Shown: positions 8,486 through 17,096 of the stretch, one piece after another
How positions within the stretch are numbered: position 1 is the stretch's first letter
How the letters are laid out: each line of letters opens with the position of its first letter
Origin: an uncultured Ruthenibacterium sp.
Lineage (GTDB): Bacteria; Bacillota; Clostridia; Oscillospirales; Ruminococcaceae
Reading direction: 5' to 3'
NCBI GenBank assembly: GCA_910587145.1
Contig: CAJUMH010000018.1
Coordinates: 1-61,747 of the forward strand
Length of the DNA stretch: 61,747 nucleotides
Made by a program: the position numbers and the translations under genes
The notes under the pieces: generated by a model
Told to the model about the DNA's origin: nothing
The model's database searches: none
The model's input: only the letters and a program-made list of their open reading frames with translations

Positions 8486-9859
8486 ATGGCAAATTATACC
8501 GTTCAAACGCCCTGCGGCGCGCTGCAAGGCGCCGCGTGTCAGTGGCCGGGCGTTGCGGCCTACCGGGGGATCCGGTATGCTACGGCCGGGCGCTGGGAAT
8601 ATCCGCAGCCCGTTACGCACTGGGACGGCGTATACGATGCGACGGCCTACGGCGCGTGCTGCTACCAGACGCGGGCGTTCAGCGATGAGGCGAAAGGCAA
8701 TTCGTTTTATTACAACGAGTTCCGCAAGGGCGAGCAGTATACCTACAGCGAAGACTGCCTGTTTTTGAATGTCTGGACGCCGGAAAACGCCGCGCCCGGC
8801 GATCGTCTGCCGGTGCTGTTTTACATCCACGGCGGCGCGTTTATGGGCGGCTGCGGGCACGAAAAGCATTTCGACGGCCCCGTGTGGCCCACAAAGGGCG
8901 TAATCGGCGTAACGATCAACTACCGTCTGGGCCCTCTGGGCTTTGCGTGCCTGCCGGAGCTGGCCGAGGAGGCCGGGCATACCGGCAACTACGGTCTGTA
9001 CGATCAGCTTGCGGCGCTGGAATGGGTGCGGGCCAATATTGAGGCTTTTGGCGGCGACCCTGAAAAGATCACCATCATGGGACAATCCGCCGGCGCCATG
9101 AGCGTGCAGCAGCTTTGCCTGTCGCCGCTGGCGCAGGGCAAATTTGCCGGCGCGGTGATGAGCAGCGGCGGCGGCATCGGCGAATTCAGCCGGGCGCCGA
9201 CAGCCGAGAACTGCTATGGCTTTTGGCAGACGGTGACGCGGCACACGGGCTGCGGCGATCTGGCCGCGCTGCGTGCTCTGCCGGTGGAAAAGCTGTTCGG
9301 CGCGTTTTTCGAGGCGATGTCCGGGCAGAGGGCGCAGGGGCTTCCCGCCGTGCCCGTAATCGACGGCGCGTTCATCCCGCGCGCTCCCGCCGATACGGCC
9401 GCCGCAGGCGGGCAGGCGCACGTGCCGTACCTGATCGGCTCCACCAGCCATGATATGATGCCGCCGATGCTGCTGCAGATGTCCCGCGAATGGAGCCTGC
9501 TGCAGGCGCGCCAGGGCGGCCCCGCCGCGTATACCTGGCACTTCGACCGCATGCTGCCCGGCGACGATGCCGGCGCGTGGCATTCCAGCGATCTGTGGTA
9601 CTGGTTCGGCACGCTCGATCACTGCTGGCGTCCGTTTACAGAGAAGGACCGCGCGCTCAGCGGGCAGATGGTGGATTATCTTACCAACTTTGTCAAAACG
9701 GGAGATCCCAACGGCGCGGGCCTGCCTGTATGGGTGCCGAACGCCGAAGGCCAGAACGAGGTGCTGCGCATCGGCGAGGGCGAAACGCGCATGGGCGACG
9801 TGGACATTGCCCGGCTGGAGGAGATCATGCGCACAAACAAGGCCGAGGGCGAGCGGTAA
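8486..9859 (+). CDS. type B carboxylesterase
   Basis: A 457-residue alpha/beta-hydrolase. YIHGGAF near 114-119 forms the oxyanion hole. MGQSAGAMS holds the nucleophile Ser201. EDCLFLNVWTPE (90-100) is the family signature. A His in GAWHSSDLWYWFG is the likely catalytic base. The acid position reads LIGSTSHDMM, with Asp where many family members use Glu. There is no signal peptide, so it is cytoplasmic and hydrolyses small esters of unknown identity. Start is at ATG 8486 with an AGGAGG site. The gene is followed by a strong terminator, making it the last gene of the unit that starts at 7402. Confidence 0.9.
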   Translation: MANYTVQTPCGALQGAACQWPGVAAYRGIRYATAGRWEYPQPVTHWDGVYDATAYGACCYQTRAFSDEAKGNSFYYNEFRKGEQYTYSEDCLFLNVWTPENAAPGDRLPVLFYIHGGAFMGGCGHEKHFDGPVWPTKGVIGVTINYRLGPLGFACLPELAEEAGHTGNYGLYDQLAALEWVRANIEAFGGDPEKITIMGQSAGAMSVQQLCLSPLAQGKFAGAVMSSGGGIGEFSRAPTAENCYGFWQTVTRHTGCGDLAALRALPVEKLFGAFFEAMSGQRAQGLPAVPVIDGAFIPRAPADTAAAGGQAHVPYLIGSTSHDMMPPMLLQMSREWSLLQARQGGPAAYTWHFDRMLPGDDAGAWHSSDLWYWFGTLDHCWRPFTEKDRALSGQMVDYLTNFVKTGDPNGAGLPVWVPNAEGQNEVLRIGEGETRMGDVDIARLEEIMRTNKAEGER

Positions 9860-9891
9860 GCGGCGCGGCCCTATTCCGAAGCATACAAAGG

Positions 9892-9945
9892 AACACCCTG
9901 CAAAAGGCTCTTCGGGGCCGATCGCAGGGTGTTTTTTTCTTTTTT
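9892..9945 (+). terminator. Rho-independent terminator
   Basis: Stem AACACCCTGC (9892-9901) pairs with GCAGGGTGTT (9924-9933), followed by a T-rich run to 9945. Confidence 0.85.
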
Positions 9946-10080
9946 AAGGAGGCTCTGCGCCCGGCCGCTTCACAGGCTTTTGCGCAGATTGCCGTGTTTG
10001 GGATATGCGTGCTGCCGGGCTTGAGATATACATGCCGCCATGCACAGCGTTCAGGGCTGTTTTTGTGTTTTCGCACAGGT

Positions 10081-11514
10081 TCATTCGGCCTTTCTGCCGC
10101 GCGGCGGCTCGGGCGAATAGCCCATTTTCTGAATGCGGCGGCGCAGCCAGCCGCCCTGCAGGTAGTACGCGAGGAACAGCGCGCTGGTGAACACCCAGCT
10201 GACAGGGTAGCTGACCAGAACGGTGGAGAGCTGCGGGCGCAGCGGCAAAAGGAACAGCACCCACGCCACGCGCAGAAGGCATACGCCGCCGGAGGTGATG
10301 AGCATCGGCGCAAGCGAACAGCCGCAGCCGCGCGTAACACCGGCAAAGATCTCGATGCAGACGAACGCGCAATACCACGGCGCCAGCTGCGCCACAATTT
10401 CCATGCCGATGGACAGCACCTCGGCATCCCGCGTGAACATGCCCAGCAGCGGCGCGCCGAACAGACGGTACAAAACGCTCATCAGGATGGCGCTGCCAAA
10501 GCCCAGCGCAAGGCAGATGCGCACGCTCTCGCGAATGCGCGCATATTTCTGCGCGCCGAAGTTCTGCCCTGCAAATGTAGTGACGGACATGCCGAACGCG
10601 CCCAGCACCATCCAATAAAAGCCGTCGATCTTGCCGAAGGCTGTCCACGCCGCAACGGTGGCCGTGCCGAAGCCGTTGATGGCCGCCTGGATGAGAATAT
10701 TGGAGATGGCATACATGTTCGACTGCAGCCCGGCGGGAATGCCGACGCGCAGGATGCTGCCGAGCTGATGCGCGTCAAAGCGGATGGAGCGCAGCTCCAT
10801 CCGATAGGGCGCGGTGGTGCGCGTAAGACAGAAATATACCAGCACCGCGCTTACGGCCTGCGAGAGGATCGTCGCCAGCGCCGCCCCGGCCACACCCAGC
10901 TGCAGTACGGCTACCAGTACGATGTCCAGCAGAATGTTTACAAGACATGAGATGATCAGGAAATACAGCGGGCGGCGCGTGTCGCCCACGGCGCGCAGAA
11001 TGCCGGAGCCCATATTGTAGAAAAACGCGGGGATCGTGCCCAGCATATAAATGCGGAAGTAGAGAATCGCGGGCTGCAGAATATCCGCCGGCGTGCCCAT
11101 GGCGCGCAAAGCCCAGGGTGCGGCGGCATATCCGCACACCGTCAGCGCCAGACCCGCCGCCAGCACCAGGGCGGCCGCAGTGTGCACCGCCGCGCGCACG
11201 TCGTCCATGCGGTGCGCGCCGTAGGCCTGCGCCAGAATGATGGTGGCGCCGGTGGAAAGGCCCACAAACAGGTTGACACAGAAGCTGGCGAGCGAGCCGG
11301 TGGCGCCGCCCACGGCGGCAAGCGCCCCCGCGCCCACAAACTGCCCCACGATTACGGCATCGGCCGTATTGTAAAGCTGCTGAAAAAACGTGCCGAATAA
11401 AATGGGGAAAAAGTAATAAAGCAGCTGCTTCCAGATAACGCCCTCGGTAATCTGTACCACCGCCTGCGCCCCGCCGCGCGGCCGAAGAGGCCTGAACCGT
11501 AATTTCATAAGCAT
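10081..11514 (-). CDS. MATE-family multidrug/Na+ antiporter
   Basis: A 477-residue protein of about 12 membrane segments in two repeats. Family hallmarks are the N-terminal KQLLYYFFPILFGTFFQQLY and ADAVIVGQFVG, and the central GSGILRAVGDTRRPLY loop. These pumps export cationic drugs or metabolites using Na+ or H+ gradients. ATG 11514 is preferred over 11508 because GAAAGG lies 6 nt upstream. It ends close to a convergent terminator and lies 16 bp downstream of the gene at 11531-12166, so the two may share a transcript. Confidence 0.9.
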   Translation of the reverse strand: MLMKLRFRPLRPRGGAQAVVQITEGVIWKQLLYYFFPILFGTFFQQLYNTADAVIVGQFVGAGALAAVGGATGSLASFCVNLFVGLSTGATIILAQAYGAHRMDDVRAAVHTAAALVLAAGLALTVCGYAAAPWALRAMGTPADILQPAILYFRIYMLGTIPAFFYNMGSGILRAVGDTRRPLYFLIISCLVNILLDIVLVAVLQLGVAGAALATILSQAVSAVLVYFCLTRTTAPYRMELRSIRFDAHQLGSILRVGIPAGLQSNMYAISNILIQAAINGFGTATVAAWTAFGKIDGFYWMVLGAFGMSVTTFAGQNFGAQKYARIRESVRICLALGFGSAILMSVLYRLFGAPLLGMFTRDAEVLSIGMEIVAQLAPWYCAFVCIEIFAGVTRGCGCSLAPMLITSGGVCLLRVAWVLFLLPLRPQLSTVLVSYPVSWVFTSALFLAYYLQGGWLRRRIQKMGYSPEPPRGRKAE

Positions 11515-11530
11515 ACAAAACCTTTCTTCC

Positions 11531-12166
11531 TCAGCGAAGAGTGAAATGCCGAACGTCCGGCGCCCTGCGCTTGGCATGGAAAGCGGAACGCCCGGCGTCC
11601 GTGCTTTCGCCGGCCTCGCTTTGGGGAAACAGATCCTCCAAAAACGGCGCGAAACGGGCGTCGGCGCGAACGGCGTTTTCCGTTATGCCAAACGCCGCAA
11701 TGCGCGCGCGGAACTCTCCGCACAAAAACGCGTGGTAGCTTTTGTCCGCGCGAAAGTGGTGCAGCACGCACAGCCCCTCCGCCTCTGCCGCCAAAAGCCG
11801 CTCATACAAATCGGGAATCGTTTCTTCCCGTATCACGGGCACGGGCGTTTTGCATACGCGCTCCGGCCGCCAGCCCGTTTGCCCGCACAGAAAGCCCTCC
11901 GCCGGCACGGCGTACAGCGCGCAGCCCCGCCCCGCATATACCGCGCGCAACGCGTCTGGCCGGCATTCCCACAATATGGGCCTGCCGTCCTCCTCATCCA
12001 CCAGCACGTCAAAATCATCCTTCGGCGCGCCGAACAGCAGCGCGGTGACCGCGTTGTCAATAGCATATACATATGCCTCGCCATGTGTGGAAGCGCGCGG
12101 CGTTAATTCCTTCAGGCCCGCGACACAAGAAGCGTGGTACAGTATGCCGGAGTTTTTCTGTTCCAT
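11531..12166 (-). CDS. conserved hypothetical protein (possible ADP-ribosyltransferase-like fold)
   Basis: A 211-residue soluble protein. The N-terminus GILYHASCVAGLKELTPR, followed by HGEAYVYAIDNAVTALL, resembles the H ... Y pattern of small ART-like proteins, in which a YHxS strand and a YxYA strand line the NAD pocket. I cannot identify the third catalytic residue with confidence. The later part, YHAFLCGEFRARIAAFGI, is helical. The ATG at 12166 has GGAGG 11 nt upstream. The true family is uncertain and function should be regarded as unknown. Confidence 0.65.
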   Translation of the reverse strand: MEQKNSGILYHASCVAGLKELTPRASTHGEAYVYAIDNAVTALLFGAPKDDFDVLVDEEDGRPILWECRPDALRAVYAGRGCALYAVPAEGFLCGQTGWRPERVCKTPVPVIREETIPDLYERLLAAEAEGLCVLHHFRADKSYHAFLCGEFRARIAAFGITENAVRADARFAPFLEDLFPQSEAGESTDAGRSAFHAKRRAPDVRHFTLR

Positions 12167-12301
12167 TTTAAAAATGCCTCCGTTCGGGCGTATGCGGCCC
12201 GGCTGTATGGGTATGGATATGAAGATAAGCGCCCGCTTTACAGGCCCGCTGCGGAAAGGAGATAAAAAACGGATTCCCCAAAACGGCGAAGGCCTTCCGG
12301 C

Positions 12302-13072
12302 TCACCAGCCCAGGTCGCGCAGAATATCCTGCCGCGTGCGGATGCCAAGGCGCGCCAGCTCCGCAATGCGCGCATCCGTCATGCGCGCGGCGAGGCCCGA
12401 GATGCTGAACGCCGCTTCGGCGCGCCCGCGCATGCCCGGCACGGCCAGCGCCACACAGCGGATGCCCAGCTCGTTTTCTTCGTTGTCCACGGCGTAGCCG
12501 TCGGCGCGCACGCGGCGCAGGCTTTCCACAAATGCGTCGAAGCCTGTGATGGTGTGCGGCGTCAGCGCGCGAATGCTGCTTTTTTTCCACACGCGCTCGG
12601 CGTCCGTATAGCTTTGCGTGGCAAGAATGGCCTTGCCCACGCCGGTGCAGTACATGGGAATGCGCAGCCCCACATGGCTGGACATGCGCATGCCGCCCGT
12701 GCCCGCGTCGGCCTTATAAACGTATACAATATCCGCACCGTCCTGCACCACCAGATGCACGGCTTCGTCCGCATCGCGGGAAAGGCGGTCCAGATGATAG
12801 CGTGCCACCGAGAGGATGTCCATATCGTTGACGACACCGCTGGAGAGCTCGAACATTTTTAGTGTCAGCCGGTAATGTGTGGTAACACTGTCCTGCACCG
12901 CGTATCCCAGCGATACAAGGCTGGCCAGCAGCCGGTGCGCTGTGCTTTTGGGCAGGCCGCTCTCGGCGCTTACCGCCTGCAGCGATGCGCCCTTAGGGTG
13001 CGCGCTGAGCACCTCGATGAGTGAGAAAATGCGCGCGACGCTCTGCACGCCGGAGCCCTTGTCATGTTCCAC
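12302..13072 (-). CDS. IclR-family transcriptional regulator (KdgR-like)
   Basis: A 256-residue regulator. An N-terminal winged helix (GVQSVARIFSLIEVL, then GLPKSTAHRLLASLVSLGY) is followed by an effector domain with GLRIPMYCTGVGKAILA and YAVDNEENELGIRCVALAV. The GTG at 13072 is chosen because AAAGGGAGGGG lies 8 nt upstream; longer starts overlap the promoter. It is divergent from the KDPG aldolase/KDG kinase genes, as KdgR-type IclR proteins often are, so it probably senses KDG or KDPG and controls that pathway. Confidence 0.9.
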   Translation of the reverse strand: MEHDKGSGVQSVARIFSLIEVLSAHPKGASLQAVSAESGLPKSTAHRLLASLVSLGYAVQDSVTTHYRLTLKMFELSSGVVNDMDILSVARYHLDRLSRDADEAVHLVVQDGADIVYVYKADAGTGGMRMSSHVGLRIPMYCTGVGKAILATQSYTDAERVWKKSSIRALTPHTITGFDAFVESLRRVRADGYAVDNEENELGIRCVALAVPGMRGRAEAAFSISGLAARMTDARIAELARLGIRTRQDILRDLGW

Positions 13073-13128
13073 AGCGTTTTCCCCTCCCTTTCGGCGCGTT
13101 CCGTATCGTGAAACAGCGATCTCTTGGT

Positions 13129-13157
13129 ATTGTATCGGATTTTTCCGGGAGATGCAA
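13129..13157 (-). promoter_or_regulatory. promoter of the IclR regulator
   Basis: On the minus strand: TTGCAT, 17-bp spacer, TACAAT. It lies about 57 bp upstream of the GTG start. Confidence 0.6.
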
Positions 13158-13217
13158 GCCCCCGCGGCGCAACATTGCAAATCTCCGCGTTTTATCTAAA
13201 AAAACGCAAGAAACGCA

Positions 13218-13245
13218 TTGACAATCCGGCAATGTCGTTTATAAT
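13218..13245 (+). promoter_or_regulatory. promoter of the KDPG aldolase/KDG kinase genes
   Basis: TTGACA (13218-13223), 16-bp spacer, TATAAT (13240-13245). A near-consensus sigma-A promoter. Confidence 0.8.
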
Positions 13246-13262
13246 GTACGCAGATAGGAATT

Positions 13263-13287
13263 GGAATGGCATTCCGCATTGCGGAAT
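13263..13287 (+). promoter_or_regulatory. candidate IclR operator
   Basis: Two overlapping inverted repeats lie just downstream of the -10 box: GGAATGGCATTCC (13263-13275) and ATTCCGCATTGCGGAAT (13271-13287, 8-bp perfect arms around one base). They would lie at about +10 to +35 of the transcript, a repressor position. Confidence 0.55.
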
Positions 13288-13352
13288 CGAAGAGCCGCGC
13301 TCTGCGCGCGGAAAGGCAAACCGAGATCGACAACAAAAAGGAGCGAATTGCA

Positions 13353-14300
13353 ATGAATGACGTGATCCAGAGAATTTACGAGATCGGAATCGTTCCGGTG
13401 ATCGCCCTCGACGACGCGGAGAAGGCCGTGCCGCTTGCGAAGGCACTGGTAAAGGGCGGCCTGCCCGCGGCCGAGGTCACCTTCCGCACCGCGGCCGCCG
13501 AAGAGGCCATCCGGCGCATTGTGGCCGAGGTGCCCGAGATGCTGGTGGGCGCCGGCACGGTTCTCACCAAAGAACAGGCCGACCGCGCCATCGCCGCCGG
13601 TGTGAAGTTCATCGTCAGCCCGGGCTTCAACCCCGAGATCACGAAATATGTCATTGATAAGGGCATGCTGATGATGCCCGGCACCGCCACGCCCGGCGAG
13701 ATGGAGCAGGCCATGAGTATGGGCCTCGACGTGGTAAAATTCTTCCCGGCCGAGCAGAACGGCGGCGTTGCCAAGCTGAAGGCTGTTGCCGGCCCGTATA
13801 CAAATCTGCGCTGGATGCCCACAGGCGGCGTGAACGCCAAAAACCTGCTGGATTACCTCTCGTTCAAAAAGATCGTTGCCTGCGGCGGCACATGGATGGT
13901 GAAAAAGGATCTGATCGAGGCCGAAAAGTGGGACGAGATCGAGGCGCTTACGCGCGAGGCCGTGCAGACGATGCTGGGCTTCGAGGTAAAGCACATCGGC
14001 ATCAACACCGAAAACGCCGAGGAGGCCATGAAGGCCGCAAAGCTGTTTGAGCTGATGTTCGGCTTCGACGTGGCAGAGGGCAACAGCAGCATCTTCTGCG
14101 GCAGCCGCTCGGTGGAGATTATGAAAAAGCAGTATCTGGGCAAAAACGGCCACATCGCCATCGGCACGAACACCCTGCCGCGCGCCATCGCCTATTTCAA
14201 AAACCGCGGCTATGAATTCATCGAGGAGACCGTCACCGAGAAGGCGGCCTATTTCAAGGACGAGATTGCGGGCTTTGCGGTGCATCTGGTGCAGAAATAA
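13353..14300 (+). CDS. eda: KDPG/KHG aldolase fused to a C-terminal VOC (glyoxalase-like) domain
   Basis: A 315-residue protein. Residues 1-212 are a complete class I aldolase that cleaves 2-keto-3-deoxy-6-phosphogluconate to pyruvate and glyceraldehyde 3-phosphate. Glu41 lies in AAEVTFRT, VGAGTVLT and PGTATPGE are phosphate or substrate loops, and the Schiff-base Lys129 lies in DVVKFFPAE. Residues about 216-315 form a single VOC module (VKHIGINTENAEEAMKAAKL ... GHIAIGTNTLPRAIAYF) of unknown role. The ATG at 13353 follows AAAGGAG. It is the first gene of an operon with the KDG kinase. Confidence 0.92.
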   Translation: MNDVIQRIYEIGIVPVIALDDAEKAVPLAKALVKGGLPAAEVTFRTAAAEEAIRRIVAEVPEMLVGAGTVLTKEQADRAIAAGVKFIVSPGFNPEITKYVIDKGMLMMPGTATPGEMEQAMSMGLDVVKFFPAEQNGGVAKLKAVAGPYTNLRWMPTGGVNAKNLLDYLSFKKIVACGGTWMVKKDLIEAEKWDEIEALTREAVQTMLGFEVKHIGINTENAEEAMKAAKLFELMFGFDVAEGNSSIFCGSRSVEIMKKQYLGKNGHIAIGTNTLPRAIAYFKNRGYEFIEETVTEKAAYFKDEIAGFAVHLVQK

Positions 14301-14436
14301 GAACGGAGAAAACGCCCGGGCAGCCCCGCAGCAGGAGCGTGTTTGCGCCGGCGGGGCGCGGGTGGCCGCACGGCCCTTCGCAAAAGAAGGGCCGAAGCGG
14401 AAAATCATGGATCAAAAGATGGGAGAAACGAACATT

Positions 14437-15468
14437 ATGGCAAAAAAAGTTGTTACCTTTGGCGAGCTGATGATCCGTCTGCAGCCGTATCACTATGAGC
14501 GCTTTGTGCAGGCCGATCATCTGGAATTCACGTTCGGCGGCGGCGAGGCCAATGTGGCCGTAAGCCTTGCGAACTACGGGCTGGACGCGGCGTTTGTCAC
14601 CAAGCTGCCGGCGCACGCCATCGGCCAGGCGGCCGTGAACAGCCTGCGCCGCTACGGCGTGGATACCACAAAGATCACGCGCGGCGGCGACCGTGTGGGC
14701 ATCTATTTCAACGAGAAGGGCGCCTCGCAGCGCCCGAGCGTGTGCATCTACGACCGCGCGCATTCCGCCATTTCCGAGGCGACGACCGCCGATTTCGATT
14801 GGGACGCCATTTTTGAGGGCGTTGAATGGTTCCACTTCACGGGCATCACGCCGGCGTTGGGCGCGAACGTGGTGGAGATCTGCCGCGAGGCCTGCAAGGC
14901 CGCCAAGGCGCACGGCGTGAAGATCAGCTGCGATCTGAACTACCGCGGCAAGCTGTGGACGCGCGATGAAGCCCGCGCCGCAATGACGGATTTGTGCCAA
15001 TACGTGGATGTGTGCATCTCGAACGAGGAGGACGCAAAGGACGTGTTCGGCATTGAGGCCGAGGCCACCGATATTACCGCCGGCGCGCTGAACAAAGAGG
15101 GCTACAAGAGCGTGGCCAAGCAGCTGGCCGACAAATTTAATTTCGAGATGGTGGCCATCACGCTGCGCGAGAGCAAATCCGCGTTCGACAACGATTGGAG
15201 CGCCATGCTTTACAATGTAAAAACGAATGAATACTGCTTCTCGAAGCTGTATCATCTGCACATCATCGACCGCATCGGCGGCGGCGACAGCTTCGGCGGC
15301 GGGCTCATCTACTCGCTGCTCTCCGGCAAGGATACGCAGGCGGCCGTGGAGTTTGCGGTGGCGGCCAGCGCGCTGAAGCATTCCATCGAGGGCGATTACA
15401 ACTTTGTCACCGTTCCCGAGGTGGAAAAGCTGGCGGGCGGCGACGGTTCCGGACGCGTACAACGGTAA
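14437..15468 (+). CDS. kdgK: 2-keto-3-deoxygluconate kinase (PfkB family)
   Basis: A 343-residue sugar kinase. TFGGGEANVAVSLANYGLDA is the sugar-binding signature, and the C-terminal DRIGGGDSFGGGL carries the catalytic base Asp284 in the G-x-G-D anion hole. It phosphorylates KDG to KDPG, the substrate of the upstream aldolase, so the two genes complete uronate (galacturonate/glucuronate) breakdown. The ATG at 14437 follows GGGAG; an in-frame ATG at 14407 has no better site. A long hairpin terminator follows. Confidence 0.9.
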   Translation: MAKKVVTFGELMIRLQPYHYERFVQADHLEFTFGGGEANVAVSLANYGLDAAFVTKLPAHAIGQAAVNSLRRYGVDTTKITRGGDRVGIYFNEKGASQRPSVCIYDRAHSAISEATTADFDWDAIFEGVEWFHFTGITPALGANVVEICREACKAAKAHGVKISCDLNYRGKLWTRDEARAAMTDLCQYVDVCISNEEDAKDVFGIEAEATDITAGALNKEGYKSVAKQLADKFNFEMVAITLRESKSAFDNDWSAMLYNVKTNEYCFSKLYHLHIIDRIGGGDSFGGGLIYSLLSGKDTQAAVEFAVAASALKHSIEGDYNFVTVPEVEKLAGGDGSGRVQR

Positions 15469-15524
15469 TTAGCGCTTACCGTTTTCAAAGCCGTTTTGTA
15501 CATAAAAGCGGCGCAATTTCTCAC

Positions 15525-15574
15525 CTTCAACGCAAAAGGGCCGCCCCGGTGTGGGCGGCCCTTTTGCGTTGAAG
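15525..15574. terminator. long perfect hairpin terminator after kdgK
   Basis: 22-bp perfect arms at 15525-15546 and 15553-15574 with a 6-nt loop. The GGGCCGCCC core is flanked by A-rich and T-rich arms, so it can terminate in both directions. Confidence 0.8.
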
Positions 15575-15898
15575 AAGTCTTTGTAAGGGGCCGCGCCTTA
15601 CGGCGGCGCCAAAACCGCCGAACCGAAGCCCGGCACGGGCAGAAAAGCGGGCGTTTGGCCCGCCCCCGCAGCCGCGCAAGAAAGCGCTGTTCCCGTGCGC
15701 GCTGCCTTTCGCGGCGGGAAAAAGCGAAAAAGGCAGCGGGATTTTTCCCAAATGGAGTTGCGGCCGGCGGGAATTGTGGTAGAATACAATCAGCGCGGCA
15801 GGAAGCGCGCCGGTTTACCGGCCGGATCTGAAATGAAATTGCCCGTGCGCCGCCCCTTTGGACGGCGCACGGAACGCACAGAAAGGAAGCGGCGAAGG
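15575..15898 (+). other. non-coding stretch before the M55 gene
   Basis: About 320 bp of very GC-rich sequence without a supportable gene. TTGTGG ... TAGAATAC near 15773-15787 may be a weak promoter. A short hairpin, GTGCGCCGCCC ... GGACGGCGCAC, sits at about 15845-15870 just ahead of the ribosome site. Confidence 0.4.
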
Positions 15899-16708
15899 AT
15901 GAACGTATTTATTTCCAGCGATATTGAGGGAACCTGCGGTGTGGCCGCGTGGAGCGAAACCGAGCCGGGCAAAATCGGCGGCAACTATGAATATTTTTGC
16001 GCGCAGATGAGCCGCGAGGTGGCGGCGGCATGCCGGGGCGCGCTTGCGGCGGGCGCAGGACGCGTGCTTGTAAAGGACGCGCACGATTCCGCCCGCAACC
16101 TCGACCCCGCCGTTTTGCCCGAGGAGGTACAGCTCAACCGCGGCTGGTCGGGCGATGTGTACAGCATGATGAGCGGCATCCAGCGCGGCGATTGGGACGC
16201 GGCGGCCTTCACGGGCTACCATGCGGCGGCGGGCTGCGCCGGCAACCCGCTCTCGCACACGATGAACCCGCGCGTAGACTGCGTCGAGATCAACGGCGTG
16301 CGCGCCAGCGAATTTACAATCAACGCCTATATGGCCGGCTATCACCGCGTGCCGGTGTGCTTTGTTTCGGGAGACGCGGCGCTGTGCGAGGCGGCGCGCA
16401 AAATGATCCCGGACATCGCGGCGGTGCCTGTGAATAAGGGCGACGGCAATTCCGCCACCTGCCTGCACCCCGCACTGGCCGTGCGCCGCATTGAGCAGAC
16501 GCTGCGCGAGCAGCTGGAGAGCGGCGCATATCGGCGCTGCATCGTGCCCATGCCGCCAAAATTCGAGATCGCTATTCGATACAAAGAGCACCGCGACGCC
16601 TACCGCAGTAGCTTTTACCCCGGCGTGGAGCAGGGGGACGAAAAGACGATCCGTTTTTCCTGCGTGGATTATTACGATGCGATGTGCCTGTTCCAGTTTG
16701 TGCTGTAG
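15899..16708 (+). CDS. dppA: M55-family D-aminopeptidase
   Basis: A 269-residue zinc peptidase. The N-terminus SSDIEG gives metal ligands Asp8 and Glu10 exactly as in Bacillus DppA. AHDSARN gives His62, TGYHAAAG gives His108 and LSHTMN gives His120. The enzyme hydrolyses D-amino-acid peptides such as D-Ala-D-Ala; DppA forms a decameric ring. The ATG at 15899 follows GAAAGGAAG. No dpp transporter genes adjoin it here. Confidence 0.88.
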   Translation: MNVFISSDIEGTCGVAAWSETEPGKIGGNYEYFCAQMSREVAAACRGALAAGAGRVLVKDAHDSARNLDPAVLPEEVQLNRGWSGDVYSMMSGIQRGDWDAAAFTGYHAAAGCAGNPLSHTMNPRVDCVEINGVRASEFTINAYMAGYHRVPVCFVSGDAALCEAARKMIPDIAAVPVNKGDGNSATCLHPALAVRRIEQTLREQLESGAYRRCIVPMPPKFEIAIRYKEHRDAYRSSFYPGVEQGDEKTIRFSCVDYYDAMCLFQFVL

Positions 16709-17063
16709 GCCGCGGAGAAAGCTTCCGGAGCCCCGGCGGGAGAAGCCCCCGGCCGAACCGCCCGGAGTACGGAGCCGGGAAGCGCTTTGCCCGGCGAGAA
16801 AAACGTTTATGGAAATACGGGAAGATACCGTTTATAACGAGGCGGAGATCCCGACGTTTTATGCCGGCGCCGGATGAACGAGCTGCACGGGCAGATCCGG
16901 GAGGCTGCGCGGCGTATCGGCATTCTCTGTGTGTGCTCGCGGCCCGCGGGCAGGGCCGCCCGCTCGGCCTTACGCCAGCGCAGGAATGCGGCTGCCGCGC
17001 TTTTTTGAGGGCGTAACGGCCCTTGTATACGCCGGCGCCGGCAATGCCGCATGGTGCAGCGCT
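16709..17063. other. intergenic region with no supported gene
   Basis: About 355 bp between the M55 gene and aroF. The only short reading frame with a plausible start (16809, 22 codons) has no ribosome site or homologue I recognise. Nothing else is seen. Confidence 0.4.
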
Positions 17064-17096
17064 GCGGTTTTGTTTTCTGCAAAACCGCTCTTTTTT
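17064..17096 (+). terminator. Rho-independent terminator
   Basis: GCGGTTTTG (17064-17072) pairs with CAAAACCGC (17080-17088), followed by CTTTTTT. It serves the + strand and reaches the aroF stop codon. Confidence 0.7.

Noticed and set aside
16809..16877. 22-codon frame after the M55 gene
   Set aside because: No ribosome site, no conserved feature and no attenuator-like hairpin in a useful position.
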